Below, piece by piece: positions 49,809 to 57,575 of a stretch of DNA of 64,000 nt (its first letter is position 1; each line of letters starts with the position of its first letter). The stretch covers positions 4,765,001 through 4,829,000 of the forward strand of contig NZ_CP073721.1 in NCBI RefSeq assembly GCF_025264685.1. The letters run 5' to 3'. This DNA is from Dactylosporangium roseum (GTDB taxonomy: Bacteria > Actinomycetota > Actinomycetes > Mycobacteriales > Micromonosporaceae). Made by a program: the position numbers and the translations under genes. The notes beneath the pieces were generated by a model, which was not told where the DNA came from, ran no database searches, and saw nothing but the letters and a program-made list of their open reading frames with translations.

Positions 49809-51890
49809 TCAGGGGGTGTGGGCTGTCAGCAGGGCGGCGAACTCGTCGGCCGGCATGATGCGGATGCCCAGTTGTTCGGCTTTTTCGGCCTTGGAGCCGG
49901 CGCCGGCGCCCACCACGACGAGGTCGGTGCGCTTTGACACCGAGCCGGAGGACTTGCCGCCCAGGCGCTCGACGGCCTCGTTGCCCTCGTCGCGGGTCAG
50001 GCCGGGCACCGCGCCGGTGACCACGACCGTCATCGGGGTGCCGTCGGGCTTGCGCAGCGGCAGGTCGGGGCGGTCCGCGCCGTCGGTGGGCGGCGCCCCG
50101 GGGCCGGCCGGGCCGGCCGGGCCGGCGATGTCGGGCTCGGTCATGTTGACGCCGCGCTCGACCAGCTTGGCGATGACGGGCGCGATCTCGACCAGCTCGG
50201 CGGCGATCATCACGGCGCGCTCGGGGCCGACGCCCTCGACCTGCTGGAGGTCTTCGACCGAGGCGTCGAGCAGCGCACGCATGGTGCCGAAGTGCCGGGC
50301 CAGCCGGCGCGACATCGACCGGCCGGTCATGCGCACCCCGAGGCCGGTCAGCACGCGGGCCAGCGGCTGCTCCTTCGACGCCTGGATCGCGGTGACGAGC
50401 TTGGTCGCCGACACCTCGCCCATCCGCTCCAGCTTGGTGACCGTCGGCACGTCGAGGTCGTAGAGGTCGGCGGGGTCGGTCACCAGCCCGGCGGCCACGA
50501 GCATGTCGATGAGCTTGCCGCCGAGACCCTCGATGTCCATGGAGTGCCGCGCGGCATAGTACGCCAGTGACTCGTGCGCGCCGCAGGCCCGGCCACGGGT
50601 GCACCGCCAGCGCTTCTGACTGCGGTCGATCTCCCCGTCGCAGCGGGGGCACCGGACCGGCGGCTCGAACGGCGCCGCGTCGGCCGGCCGCTCGTCGAGC
50701 TTGGCCCCGGTGACCTCCGGGATGACGTCACCGGCCCGGCGGACGAACACCGTGTCGCCCGGCCACACGTTGCGCCGGACGAGGTCGTCGAAGTTGTGCA
50801 GCGTGGCCGACGTGACGATGACGCCGCTGATCTGCACCGGCTCGAGCACCGCGACCGGCGTGATGACGCCGGTCCGCCCGATCTGCACCTCGATGCGCAG
50901 CAGCTTGGTGGTGCGGGTGTCGGCCGGGAACTTGTAGGCGATGCCCCACCGCGGCGCCCGGCTGGAGAAGCCGGCGGCGGCCCGGTCGGCGGGCTGGTCG
51001 GCCTTGATGACCGCGCCGTCGATGCCGAACCCGAGAACGCCCCGCTTGGCGTTGAGCGCGTGCACCGCCTCCAGCACCTCGTCGACGGTGGCGCAGACCG
51101 GCATCCCGGCCGGCGAACCCGCGGTGGTGGCGATGCCGAGCCGCTCGACGGCGGCCATCTCGGCGGAGTGCGCGCCGTCGCCGAGGCCGTGCACGGCATA
51201 GGCGAGGAAGGACAGCGGCGCGTCATAGGTGCGGTCCTGCGCCCGGAGCGTGCCGGCGGCGGCGCTGCGCGGGTGCGCGAACGCCGGCTCGCCGGCGCCG
51301 GTGCGCATGCCGTTGGCCACCTCGAAGTCGGCGTCGGTCATGAACACCTCGCCGCGGATCTCCAGGGTCACCGGCTCGGTCAGCCGCTCCGGCAGGCCGG
51401 CGGCGCGCCGCGCCTGGCCGGTGACGTCCTCACCGGCGCGTCCGTCACCGCGCGTGGCGACCTGCACCAGGCTGCCGTCGACGTATCGCGCGGCGATCGC
51501 CAGCCCGTCGATCTTCGGCTCGACGGTATACCCGACGGCCGGTCGGCCGAGGAGCCGGTCGAGGCGGGCCGCCCACCGGCGCAGTGTCTCCTCGTCGAAG
51601 ACGTTGTCCAGGCTGAGCATCGGCGTGCTGTGCACCACGTCGCCGACGACACCGCCGCCCGCGGCCACGACCTCGGTCGGCGACTCCTCCGCCTTCCACG
51701 AGGGGGTGGCGGCCTCGGTGGCGGCGACGCGGGCCATCAGCGCGTCATAGACGGCGTCGTCCATCGCCAGCTCGGTGCCGCCGTAGTAGAGCGCGGCCGC
51801 CGACCGGACGTCCTCGACCGCCGCACGATACTCCTCCGGGGAGGGGAACGGCTCGGCCACCCGCGCGTCCACGACCAGCTCTTCTGTCAT
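49809..51890 (-). CDS. ligA: NAD-dependent DNA ligase
   Basis: 693 residues from ATG 51890. Ia domain, adenylation domain with the active lysine K126 in EPKIDGLAIA, LEIRGEVFM, GFGIDGAVIK and YKFPADTRTT; OB fold; zinc finger CPRCDGEIDRSQKRWRC...C; HhH domain (GVRMTGRSMSR, VEGVGPERA); BRCT (TVVVTGAVPGLTRDEGNEAV). It seals nicks in replication and repair. A PAGPAGPGAPP linker before the BRCT domain is longer than usual. All catalytic elements are present. Confidence 0.95.
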   Translation of the reverse strand: MTEELVVDARVAEPFPSPEEYRAAVEDVRSAAALYYGGTELAMDDAVYDALMARVAATEAATPSWKAEESPTEVVAAGGGVVGDVVHSTPMLSLDNVFDEETLRRWAARLDRLLGRPAVGYTVEPKIDGLAIAARYVDGSLVQVATRGDGRAGEDVTGQARRAAGLPERLTEPVTLEIRGEVFMTDADFEVANGMRTGAGEPAFAHPRSAAAGTLRAQDRTYDAPLSFLAYAVHGLGDGAHSAEMAAVERLGIATTAGSPAGMPVCATVDEVLEAVHALNAKRGVLGFGIDGAVIKADQPADRAAAGFSSRAPRWGIAYKFPADTRTTKLLRIEVQIGRTGVITPVAVLEPVQISGVIVTSATLHNFDDLVRRNVWPGDTVFVRRAGDVIPEVTGAKLDERPADAAPFEPPVRCPRCDGEIDRSQKRWRCTRGRACGAHESLAYYAARHSMDIEGLGGKLIDMLVAAGLVTDPADLYDLDVPTVTKLERMGEVSATKLVTAIQASKEQPLARVLTGLGVRMTGRSMSRRLARHFGTMRALLDASVEDLQQVEGVGPERAVMIAAELVEIAPVIAKLVERGVNMTEPDIAGPAGPAGPGAPPTDGADRPDLPLRKPDGTPMTVVVTGAVPGLTRDEGNEAVERLGGKSSGSVSKRTDLVVVGAGAGSKAEKAEQLGIRIMPADEFAALLTAHTP

Positions 51891-52100
51891 GCCGGGCAGC
51901 TTAGCCACCCCGTACGACAATTTTCGCGACCCACACGATCGACGGCGGGCCGGACAGGACCGGCTCCTGACAAAGCCCGGCAGCGGGTCCTCGCCGCGAT
52001 CGAGGTGGTCACCGGGTGCTGGGCGCGCTCTGTCGTCGAAGGCGAACCAGTGGACCCAGTGGACGCCGCCCGTCGGGACCCTGCCCTCCGCGGCGGTCCG

Positions 52101-52958
52101 TCAGATGTTCGCGCAGTCCGGGGGTGCCGACGGGAGCGCACCCGGCTCGCCGCGCTCGGCGGAGACCGGCACCGGGGTGTGGTCGACCGTGTATGCGGTC
52201 ATCGACAGCGAACCGTACGCGTAACCGTCGACGAGCACCTCCGCGCAAGCGGGGGTGCTGCCGGCCAGTCCGGCGACGTAGAGCAGCGGGATGAAGTGAT
52301 CGGGGGTCGGGACCGCCCGGGCGAAGTCGAGGTGGCCGTCCATCGTGGCCACCTCGGCCGGGTCCTCCAGCATGAGCGCCGTGGCCTGCTCGTCGAAGCG
52401 CTGCGCCCAGTCGAAGCCGCTGTCCGGCCGGTCGCGGTCCATCCCGCCCAGGTTATGCACCACGTTGCCGCTGCCCATGATGAGCACACCGCGGTCGCGC
52501 AGCGGCGCCAGCCGCGCGCCGAGGTCCAGGTGGTAGTCGAAGGGCTTGTAGGCGTTGATGGACAACTGAACCACCGGGATGTCCGCGTCCGGGAAGGCGT
52601 GGCACAGCACCGACCAGGTGCCGTGGTCGAGCCCCCAGCTATCGACGTCGCGCCCGACCCAGGCGGGCTCGACCACCTCCGCGATCTCGTCGGCCAGCTC
52701 GGGCGCGCCCGGCGCCGGGTACCGCACGTCGAAGAGCCGCTGCGGGAAGCCGTAGAAGTCGTGGATCGTGCGCGGCCGGGACATGGCGGTGACCGCCGTC
52801 GCGTTGATGTACCAGTGTGCGGAGACGACCAGGATCGCCCGCGGTCGGGGCACGGATGCGCCGAACGCCCGCCACGCCGCGGTGTACCGGTTGTGCTCGA
52901 GCGTGTTCATCGGGCTGCCGTGGCCGACGAACGCCGCCGGCATCCGCATCTGTTCCAT
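52101..52958 (-). CDS. Class III extradiol dioxygenase, DOPA 4,5-dioxygenase-like (YgiD family)
   Basis: 285 residues from ATG 52958. Metal-binding histidines appear in GHGSPMN and SAHWYIN; further family motifs are HDFYGFPQRLFDVRYPAPG, GLDHGTWSVLCHAFP, GSGNVVHNLGG and DHFIPLLYVAGL. These non-haem iron or zinc enzymes open catechol rings; the bacterial substrate is uncertain. Monocistronic, between ligA and a truncated Nudix gene. Confidence 0.9.
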   Translation of the reverse strand: MEQMRMPAAFVGHGSPMNTLEHNRYTAAWRAFGASVPRPRAILVVSAHWYINATAVTAMSRPRTIHDFYGFPQRLFDVRYPAPGAPELADEIAEVVEPAWVGRDVDSWGLDHGTWSVLCHAFPDADIPVVQLSINAYKPFDYHLDLGARLAPLRDRGVLIMGSGNVVHNLGGMDRDRPDSGFDWAQRFDEQATALMLEDPAEVATMDGHLDFARAVPTPDHFIPLLYVAGLAGSTPACAEVLVDGYAYGSLSMTAYTVDHTPVPVSAERGEPGALPSAPPDCANI

Positions 52959-53102
52959 GCTGCCAAGCGTAGAACGCTCCGCCGCGGGCCGGCCCGGCCG
53001 CCATCGTGGTGCTGCTCCAGTCGGGCGGAACCGCGACCCCGGCAAGCGCCGCGTACCTCGGTCCGGCGGGTCGCCGACGGCGACTCCGACCATCGCCTCC
53101 CG

Positions 53103-53621
53103 TCACCGGGCCCGCCTGACCTCGCCGAGCTGGCCACCGACGTCGAGGCGATGCGCGACCGGGTCGTCGCCGCTCGCGCCGGGAGCCGATCCGACTCCGA
53201 CCCCCGAACAGTTCGCCCCCTCGCGTCGTATGTCGCGCAGGACCTGCGACGGCGGACGCGCCTGCGTGACGCTCAGCAGGCCGGCGACGGCCAGGCCGTT
53301 GGTGATCTCGCCGGCGCGCACCCGGGCGACGGCCTCGTCCAGCGCCACCCACTCCGTCTCGAGGTCCTCGTCCGGATCGGGGTGCCGGTCACCGGAGGCG
53401 GGGCCGAGGCCGCGGGCGAGGAAGATGCGGACCCGCTCGTCGGTCATGCCGGGCGACGGGTGCAGATCGACCAGCCGGATCCACTCCTTCGCCGCGAGGC
53501 CGGTCTCCTCCGCGAGCTCCCGCTCGGCGGCGGCGCGGAGGTCCTCGCCGGGATCGTCGAGCAGGCCGGCCGGCAGCTCCCACAGGCCGACCAGCTCCGG
53601 CCGTGCTGTCCTGTGGTCCAT
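53103..53621 (-). CDS. Nudix hydrolase, N-terminally truncated
   Basis: About 172 residues from ATG 53621. The Nudix box is intact (LDDPGEDLRAAAERELAEET, with REL-EET), preceded by GLWELPAGLL and followed by a FLARGL strand, as in ADP-ribose pyrophosphatases. The usual 50-60 residues before the LWELPAG motif, including the first beta strands, are missing, and the upstream sequence does not encode them. The tail after about residue 130 is atypical. Possibly inactive. Confidence 0.7.
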   Translation of the reverse strand: MDHRTARPELVGLWELPAGLLDDPGEDLRAAAERELAEETGLAAKEWIRLVDLHPSPGMTDERVRIFLARGLGPASGDRHPDPDEDLETEWVALDEAVARVRAGEITNGLAVAGLLSVTQARPPSQVLRDIRREGANCSGVGVGSAPGASGDDPVAHRLDVGGQLGEVRRAR

Positions 53622-53708
53622 GCATCCCACATTCCCCGCCCGGCGGCCGACAATCACCGGGCTATCCGCCGCCCTCCGGCGCGCCGTCGTGGGAGACTGC
53701 GTCCGGCG

Positions 53709-53975
53709 TCACCGGACGGTGAACTCCCGCAGGCCCTCCGGCGGCTCCTCCTGGACGGCCACCTCGGTCACCAGGGCCAGCTCCGGGCCCCGGCCGGCCC
53801 AGCGGACCAGCTTGTCGACCTGGTCGGTCGGGCCCTCGAAGACGGCCTCCACACGGCCGTCCGGCAGGTTGCGGACCCAGCCGTGCACGGCGGAGTTCCG
53901 GGCCATCCGGCGGCAGGTGTCCCGGAAGTACACCCCCTGCACCCGGCCCGAGATCAGCACCCGTTTGCGGATCAC
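53709..53975 (-). CDS. acyP: Acylphosphatase
   Basis: 88 residues, full length. Catalytic arginine in GRVQGVYFRDTCRRMA and catalytic asparagine in VHGWVRNLPDGRVEAVFEG are both present. It hydrolyses acyl phosphates such as carbamoyl or 1,3-bisphosphoglycerate phosphates in the cytosol. ATG 53975; probably monocistronic. Confidence 0.95.
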   Translation of the reverse strand: MIRKRVLISGRVQGVYFRDTCRRMARNSAVHGWVRNLPDGRVEAVFEGPTDQVDKLVRWAGRGPELALVTEVAVQEEPPEGLREFTVR

Positions 53976-54045
53976 AGCCCGACCGTACCGGAAACCGGCT
54001 CCATCGCCGGCCCTTCGGGGTGACGGCGGTGCGCGAACGGGGCGG

Positions 54046-54711
54046 TCAGGATGCCGGCACCGCGATCCAGGTCGCCTTCGCGGTCGCCAGCGGGGTGCCG
54101 CCGGGGCCGTAGACGGTCGAGAGCACCTCGGCCACGCGCCCCTGGCCGCCGGTGTGCGTGCCCATGACCACGCAATCGTCGCCCGGCTCCGGCAGGGTGT
54201 CGATCCAGACGGCCAGGCGGCCCAGCACGTACGGCCGGCCGGCGCTGAGCACCGACCAGCCGCCGGGGCAGTCCAGCGCGGCCCAGAGCGTCACGGCAGA
54301 CACGTCGTCGCCGGCCCGCCACGGCGCCGCGGTCCGGCCGTCCGGCAGCCGGCCCGGGAAGATGCCCATGCCGTCGTCCCGCGCGGGGCCGCACACGTAG
54401 CAGGTCGGGAACGGGTGATCGGTGAAGCCGGGGTACGCCTTCGACGCCGCGATCGCCTCGTCGGGCGACACGGCCGGTACCATATCCGGCTTTTCGGCCT
54501 TTGTCCGGCGGGCTTCGGCGATCAGCGTCTCGCCGTCGAGAGCCCGGACCGTGTCGCCGTCGCGGGCGAGCGCCAGCGGGACCTCCAGCGGCGGCGGGCG
54601 GCGCAGCGTCACCTCGGCCGGCCCCGCGCCGAGGGCGGACGCGAGCAGGCCGGCCGAGTAGCCGCCGTTGCCCGAACCGGGCGGGCCGTTGTACCGAGCC
54701 CCGATGATCAT
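54046..54711 (-). CDS. Hotdog-fold thioesterase-like protein
   Basis: 221 residues from ATG 54711. RYNGPPGSGNGGYSAGLLAS, a CYVCGPARDDGMGIFPG motif and LWAALDCPGGWSVLSAGRPY suggest a double hotdog protein of the acyl-CoA thioesterase type seen widely in actinobacteria. The catalytic residue and substrate are unknown. No membrane segment. Confidence 0.75.
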   Translation of the reverse strand: MIIGARYNGPPGSGNGGYSAGLLASALGAGPAEVTLRRPPPLEVPLALARDGDTVRALDGETLIAEARRTKAEKPDMVPAVSPDEAIAASKAYPGFTDHPFPTCYVCGPARDDGMGIFPGRLPDGRTAAPWRAGDDVSAVTLWAALDCPGGWSVLSAGRPYVLGRLAVWIDTLPEPGDDCVVMGTHTGGQGRVAEVLSTVYGPGGTPLATAKATWIAVPAS

Positions 54712-54818
54712 GCCGCCTCCAAGCCGTCGTCGCCGCAGACGACAGGGTGCCACAGTGACCGGTTTCCCCGCGCCTCGACGTGCCCCGGACGGCCCGGACC
54801 GTGCGCCCGGCGCGGAGG

Positions 54819-55484
54819 TCAGCCGGTTCCGGTGCTGCCGGGGCGCACCAGCCCGCTCTCGTAGGCGAACGCGACCGCCTGGACCCGGTCGCGCAGGCCG
54901 AGCTTGGTGAACATCCGGGAGACGTACGTCTTGACGGTCGCCTCGCCGAGGAACAGTTCGGCGGCGATCTCGGCGTTGGAACGCCCCCGGGCGATCAGGC
55001 GCAGGACCTCCACCTCGCGTTCGGTGAGCGTGGCGAGCTGCGCGACGGCCCGCGGGTCGGCGGCGGGCGCCCCGGCGAACGACTCGATGACGCGCAGCGT
55101 CACCGCCGGGTCGAGCAGCGCCTGCCCGCCGGCGACGGTGCGCACCGCGTGCACGAGCTGCTCCGGCGGCGCGACCTTCAGCAGGAAGCCGCTGACGCCG
55201 GTGCGCAGCGCCTGCCGTACCGCCTCGTCCTCGTCGAACGTGGTGAGGATGACCACCTTGGCCGTCGACTCGGCCAGGATGTGGCGGGCCGCCTCGATCC
55301 CGTCGGCGCGCGGCATCCGCACGTCCATGAGCACGACGTCGGGCGCGGTGCGGCGGACCTCGTCGCGGGCCTGCACCCCGTCGGCGGCCTCGCCGACGAC
55401 CTCGATGTCGGGCTGGTGGTCGAGCAGCATGCGCAGGCCGGCGCGGATCATCGCCTCGTCGTCGGCGATGACGACCCGGATCAC
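54819..55484 (-). CDS. NarL/LuxR-family response regulator
   Basis: 221 residues from GTG 55484. Receiver domain with DDE at 8-10, phospho-acceptor D54 in VVLMDVRMP and lysine in GFLLKVAPPE; LuxR-type HTH at about 150-210 (LTEREVEVLRLIARGRSNAE, GEATVKTYVSRMFTKLGLRD). Its start overlaps the kinase stop by 4 nt, so it is the cognate partner. Targets unknown. Confidence 0.93.
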   Translation of the reverse strand: MIRVVIADDEAMIRAGLRMLLDHQPDIEVVGEAADGVQARDEVRRTAPDVVLMDVRMPRADGIEAARHILAESTAKVVILTTFDEDEAVRQALRTGVSGFLLKVAPPEQLVHAVRTVAGGQALLDPAVTLRVIESFAGAPAADPRAVAQLATLTEREVEVLRLIARGRSNAEIAAELFLGEATVKTYVSRMFTKLGLRDRVQAVAFAYESGLVRPGSTGTG

Positions 55485-56665
55485 GACCGGCTCCCGGTGC
55501 GCTCGCGAGCCGCCCCGTGCGCGCCGGTCGGGAAGACGGCGCGGACGCTGAAGCCGCCGTCGGGTCGCGGCCCGGCGGCGAGGCTGCCGTCGAACACCGC
55601 GACCCGCTCGCGCATGCCGGTGAGGCCGTGCCCGGGCGGGCTGCCGGACCGGGCGCCGCCGGAGTCGTTCTCGACGGCGACGATGACGTCCCGGGCGGTG
55701 CGGCGCAGGGTGACGGCGGTCGGGACGGTCCCGGCGTGTTTCAGGACGTTGGTCAGGGCCTCCTGGAGCACCCGGTACGCCGAGATGTCGACCGGGCGGG
55801 GCAGCCCGTCGAGGTCGCCGTCGGTGGTCAGCTCGACCGGCAGGCCGGCGGCGCGGACCTCGGCGACGAGGTCCGCGGCCCGGGCGAGCGACGGCTGCGG
55901 CGCGGCCACGGCGGTCGTGGTGTCGCGCAGCATCCCGACGAGGGTCCGCAGCTCCCGCACCGACTCCCGGCCGAGCCGCTCGACGCCCAGCAGCATCTCC
56001 GCCTGCGGGGTGCCCGTGGGGAGGGTGGCGCGCACGGCGCCGAGCTGGAGAACCATCACGCTGATCGAGTGTGCCACCGCGTCGTGCATGTCCCGGGCGA
56101 TCCGCTGCCGCTCCTCGACCACGACGGCGTGCTCGCGGGCCTCGCGTTCGGCCTCCAGGGCGGCGGTGAGCCGGGCGAGGAGGTCGGCGCGCTCCCGCAG
56201 CCGCCGGGCGAGGAGGCCGACGCCCCACGCGCCCCAGCACAGGGAGCCGAAGAACAGGTTCTCCCAGGCCATGGCGGCGAGCCCGCCGACGCTGGACCCG
56301 GCGGCCCGCCCGGCGATCCAGGTGCCGAGGCTGGCCATGAGCTGCGCGGCCAGGGGCCCCGGCCACGACGTCCGCACGCCGGTCGCGGTGAAGCCGGCCC
56401 AGCCCGGGGCCAGGAAGAACGCCAGCACGGTGACCCCGGTCGGGCCGTTCAGGCCGCCGGCCACGGCGATCGGGAACGCCAGCGCGACGATCGCCGTCCC
56501 GGTCACCGGGAAGCGGCCGGCGACGACCGCGCCGAGCACCACCGCGGCCAGGGCCGCCACCGGGGTGGCCGGGGCGCTGGTGAAGGCGCTGTCGAGGAGG
56601 ATCTCGGCAACGCCGATCACGGCGAGGACCCCGGCGGCTCCCCAGGGGACGATCATGCGGGACAT
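55481..56665 (-). CDS. NarX-like sensor histidine kinase
   Basis: 394 residues from ATG 56665. Four or more N-terminal membrane helices (about 5-150, e.g. AALAAVVLGAVVAGRFPVTG) with little outside the membrane; then HisKA_3 with the phospho-accepting histidine in RQRIARDMHDAVAHSISVMV, and HATPase with EALTNVLKHAG and GHGLTGMRERV. It resembles DesK-type kinases that sense the membrane itself. Co-transcribed with the response regulator. Confidence 0.92.
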   Translation of the reverse strand: MSRMIVPWGAAGVLAVIGVAEILLDSAFTSAPATPVAALAAVVLGAVVAGRFPVTGTAIVALAFPIAVAGGLNGPTGVTVLAFFLAPGWAGFTATGVRTSWPGPLAAQLMASLGTWIAGRAAGSSVGGLAAMAWENLFFGSLCWGAWGVGLLARRLRERADLLARLTAALEAEREAREHAVVVEERQRIARDMHDAVAHSISVMVLQLGAVRATLPTGTPQAEMLLGVERLGRESVRELRTLVGMLRDTTTAVAAPQPSLARAADLVAEVRAAGLPVELTTDGDLDGLPRPVDISAYRVLQEALTNVLKHAGTVPTAVTLRRTARDVIVAVENDSGGARSGSPPGHGLTGMRERVAVFDGSLAAGPRPDGGFSVRAVFPTGAHGAARERTGSRS

Positions 56666-56715
56666 GTGACGAATGTAGGTCGCCGCCGGTGATCGGCGGG
56701 TCGGCCACACGACGG

Positions 56716-56730
56716 ACACGGTCACCGTGT
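56716..56730. promoter_or_regulatory. ACACGGT-C-ACCGTGT palindrome
   Basis: Perfect 7+1+7 palindrome in the intergenic region between the kinase gene and the divergent membrane protein gene, with a further GTGTCCG to its right that can pair with CGGACAC in an alternative way. It is a candidate site for the adjacent LuxR-type regulator. Confidence 0.55.
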
Positions 56731-56809
56731 CGTGTCCGCCCCGCGGCGGACCGGAGTCGAGCCCGCGGCCAGCAGACCCGGGACGGCCGCGACCGTAGCG
56801 TTCCGGGGC

Positions 56810-57493
56810 ATGAACACCGACACCAGCCCCGCCAAGCGGGTCCTTCCCATTGCCGCCGGCGTCTCCCTCGTCGCGGGAGCAGCGTTCTTCTTCACCGGCC
56901 TCGCGACGTCGCCGCCCGCCGAGGGTGACGACAAGGCCGCGTACCTGCGGTCCCTGGCCGACGACCCGTTCCAGACCCAGTTGTCCGCCCTGTTCCTGCA
57001 CTACGGCAACCTGCTGATGGGCGCCGGCCTGCTGGCCCTGCCGCTCCTGGTCCGCGGCCGCAAGGGCGGCGTCGTCACGATCGTCGGCGCGCTGCTCGGC
57101 GCGCTGGGGCTGCTGGAGATGTCCGGCGCCCTGCTGTCCGACTGGTTCCACATGGAGATCGGTCGCAACCTGCCCACCGACCAGGCCGTCGCCCTGTCCG
57201 ACAAGGTCCTCGCCCACACCGCCCAGCAGTTGGCGTTCAGTCCCGGCCCGCTGGTGTCGCTCGCGCTCGTGGTGACGTTCGCCGGGCTGGCCCGCGCCGG
57301 TGTGCTCGGCTGGTGGACGGTGCCCGCCGTGGTGCTGGGTTATGCGGGGATGCTGCTGCTGCCGTACGACACCCCGATCCTGCCGGCCGTGGGCGCCATC
57401 CCGATGCTGGTGCCCATGGCGGCCGCGGGCATCCGTCTGATCGCCCGCACGAGAGCGACCGCCCGGCTGGCCGCGGCCCCCACGTTCGCGTAA
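56810..57493 (+). CDS. Integral membrane protein of unknown function
   Basis: 227 residues from ATG 56810. Six hydrophobic helices, beginning RVLPIAAGVSLVAGAAFFFT and including LFLHYGNLLMGAGLLALPLL, GGVVTIVGALLGALGLLEMS and PAVVLGYAGMLLLP. No signature residues for a known transporter are apparent. It is divergent from the DesK-like two-component system across a palindrome and may be its target. Confidence 0.8.
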   Translation: MNTDTSPAKRVLPIAAGVSLVAGAAFFFTGLATSPPAEGDDKAAYLRSLADDPFQTQLSALFLHYGNLLMGAGLLALPLLVRGRKGGVVTIVGALLGALGLLEMSGALLSDWFHMEIGRNLPTDQAVALSDKVLAHTAQQLAFSPGPLVSLALVVTFAGLARAGVLGWWTVPAVVLGYAGMLLLPYDTPILPAVGAIPMLVPMAAAGIRLIARTRATARLAAAPTFA

Positions 57494-57506
57494 CCCGCTC
57501 TCCCCC

Positions 57507-57575
57507 GATCTTGGAGTGGTGGTCCCTGACCTATCCGTCGAGTCCGGACGACGCCGGGACCACTACTCCAAGATC
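57507..57575. repeat. REP-like hairpin A, 29-nt loop
   Basis: Arms 57507-57526 (GATCTTGGAGTGGTGGTCCC) and 57556-57575 pair at 19 of 20 positions around a 29-nt loop. The loop contains the stop codon of the GGDEF-EAL gene, and the right arm lies in its coding end. It lies just past the stop of the convergent membrane protein gene. Confidence 0.88.

Noticed and set aside
50574..54023. Plus-strand open frame of 1149 codons
   Set aside because: Antisense to ligA, the dioxygenase, Nudix and acylphosphatase genes, all of which have clear family motifs.
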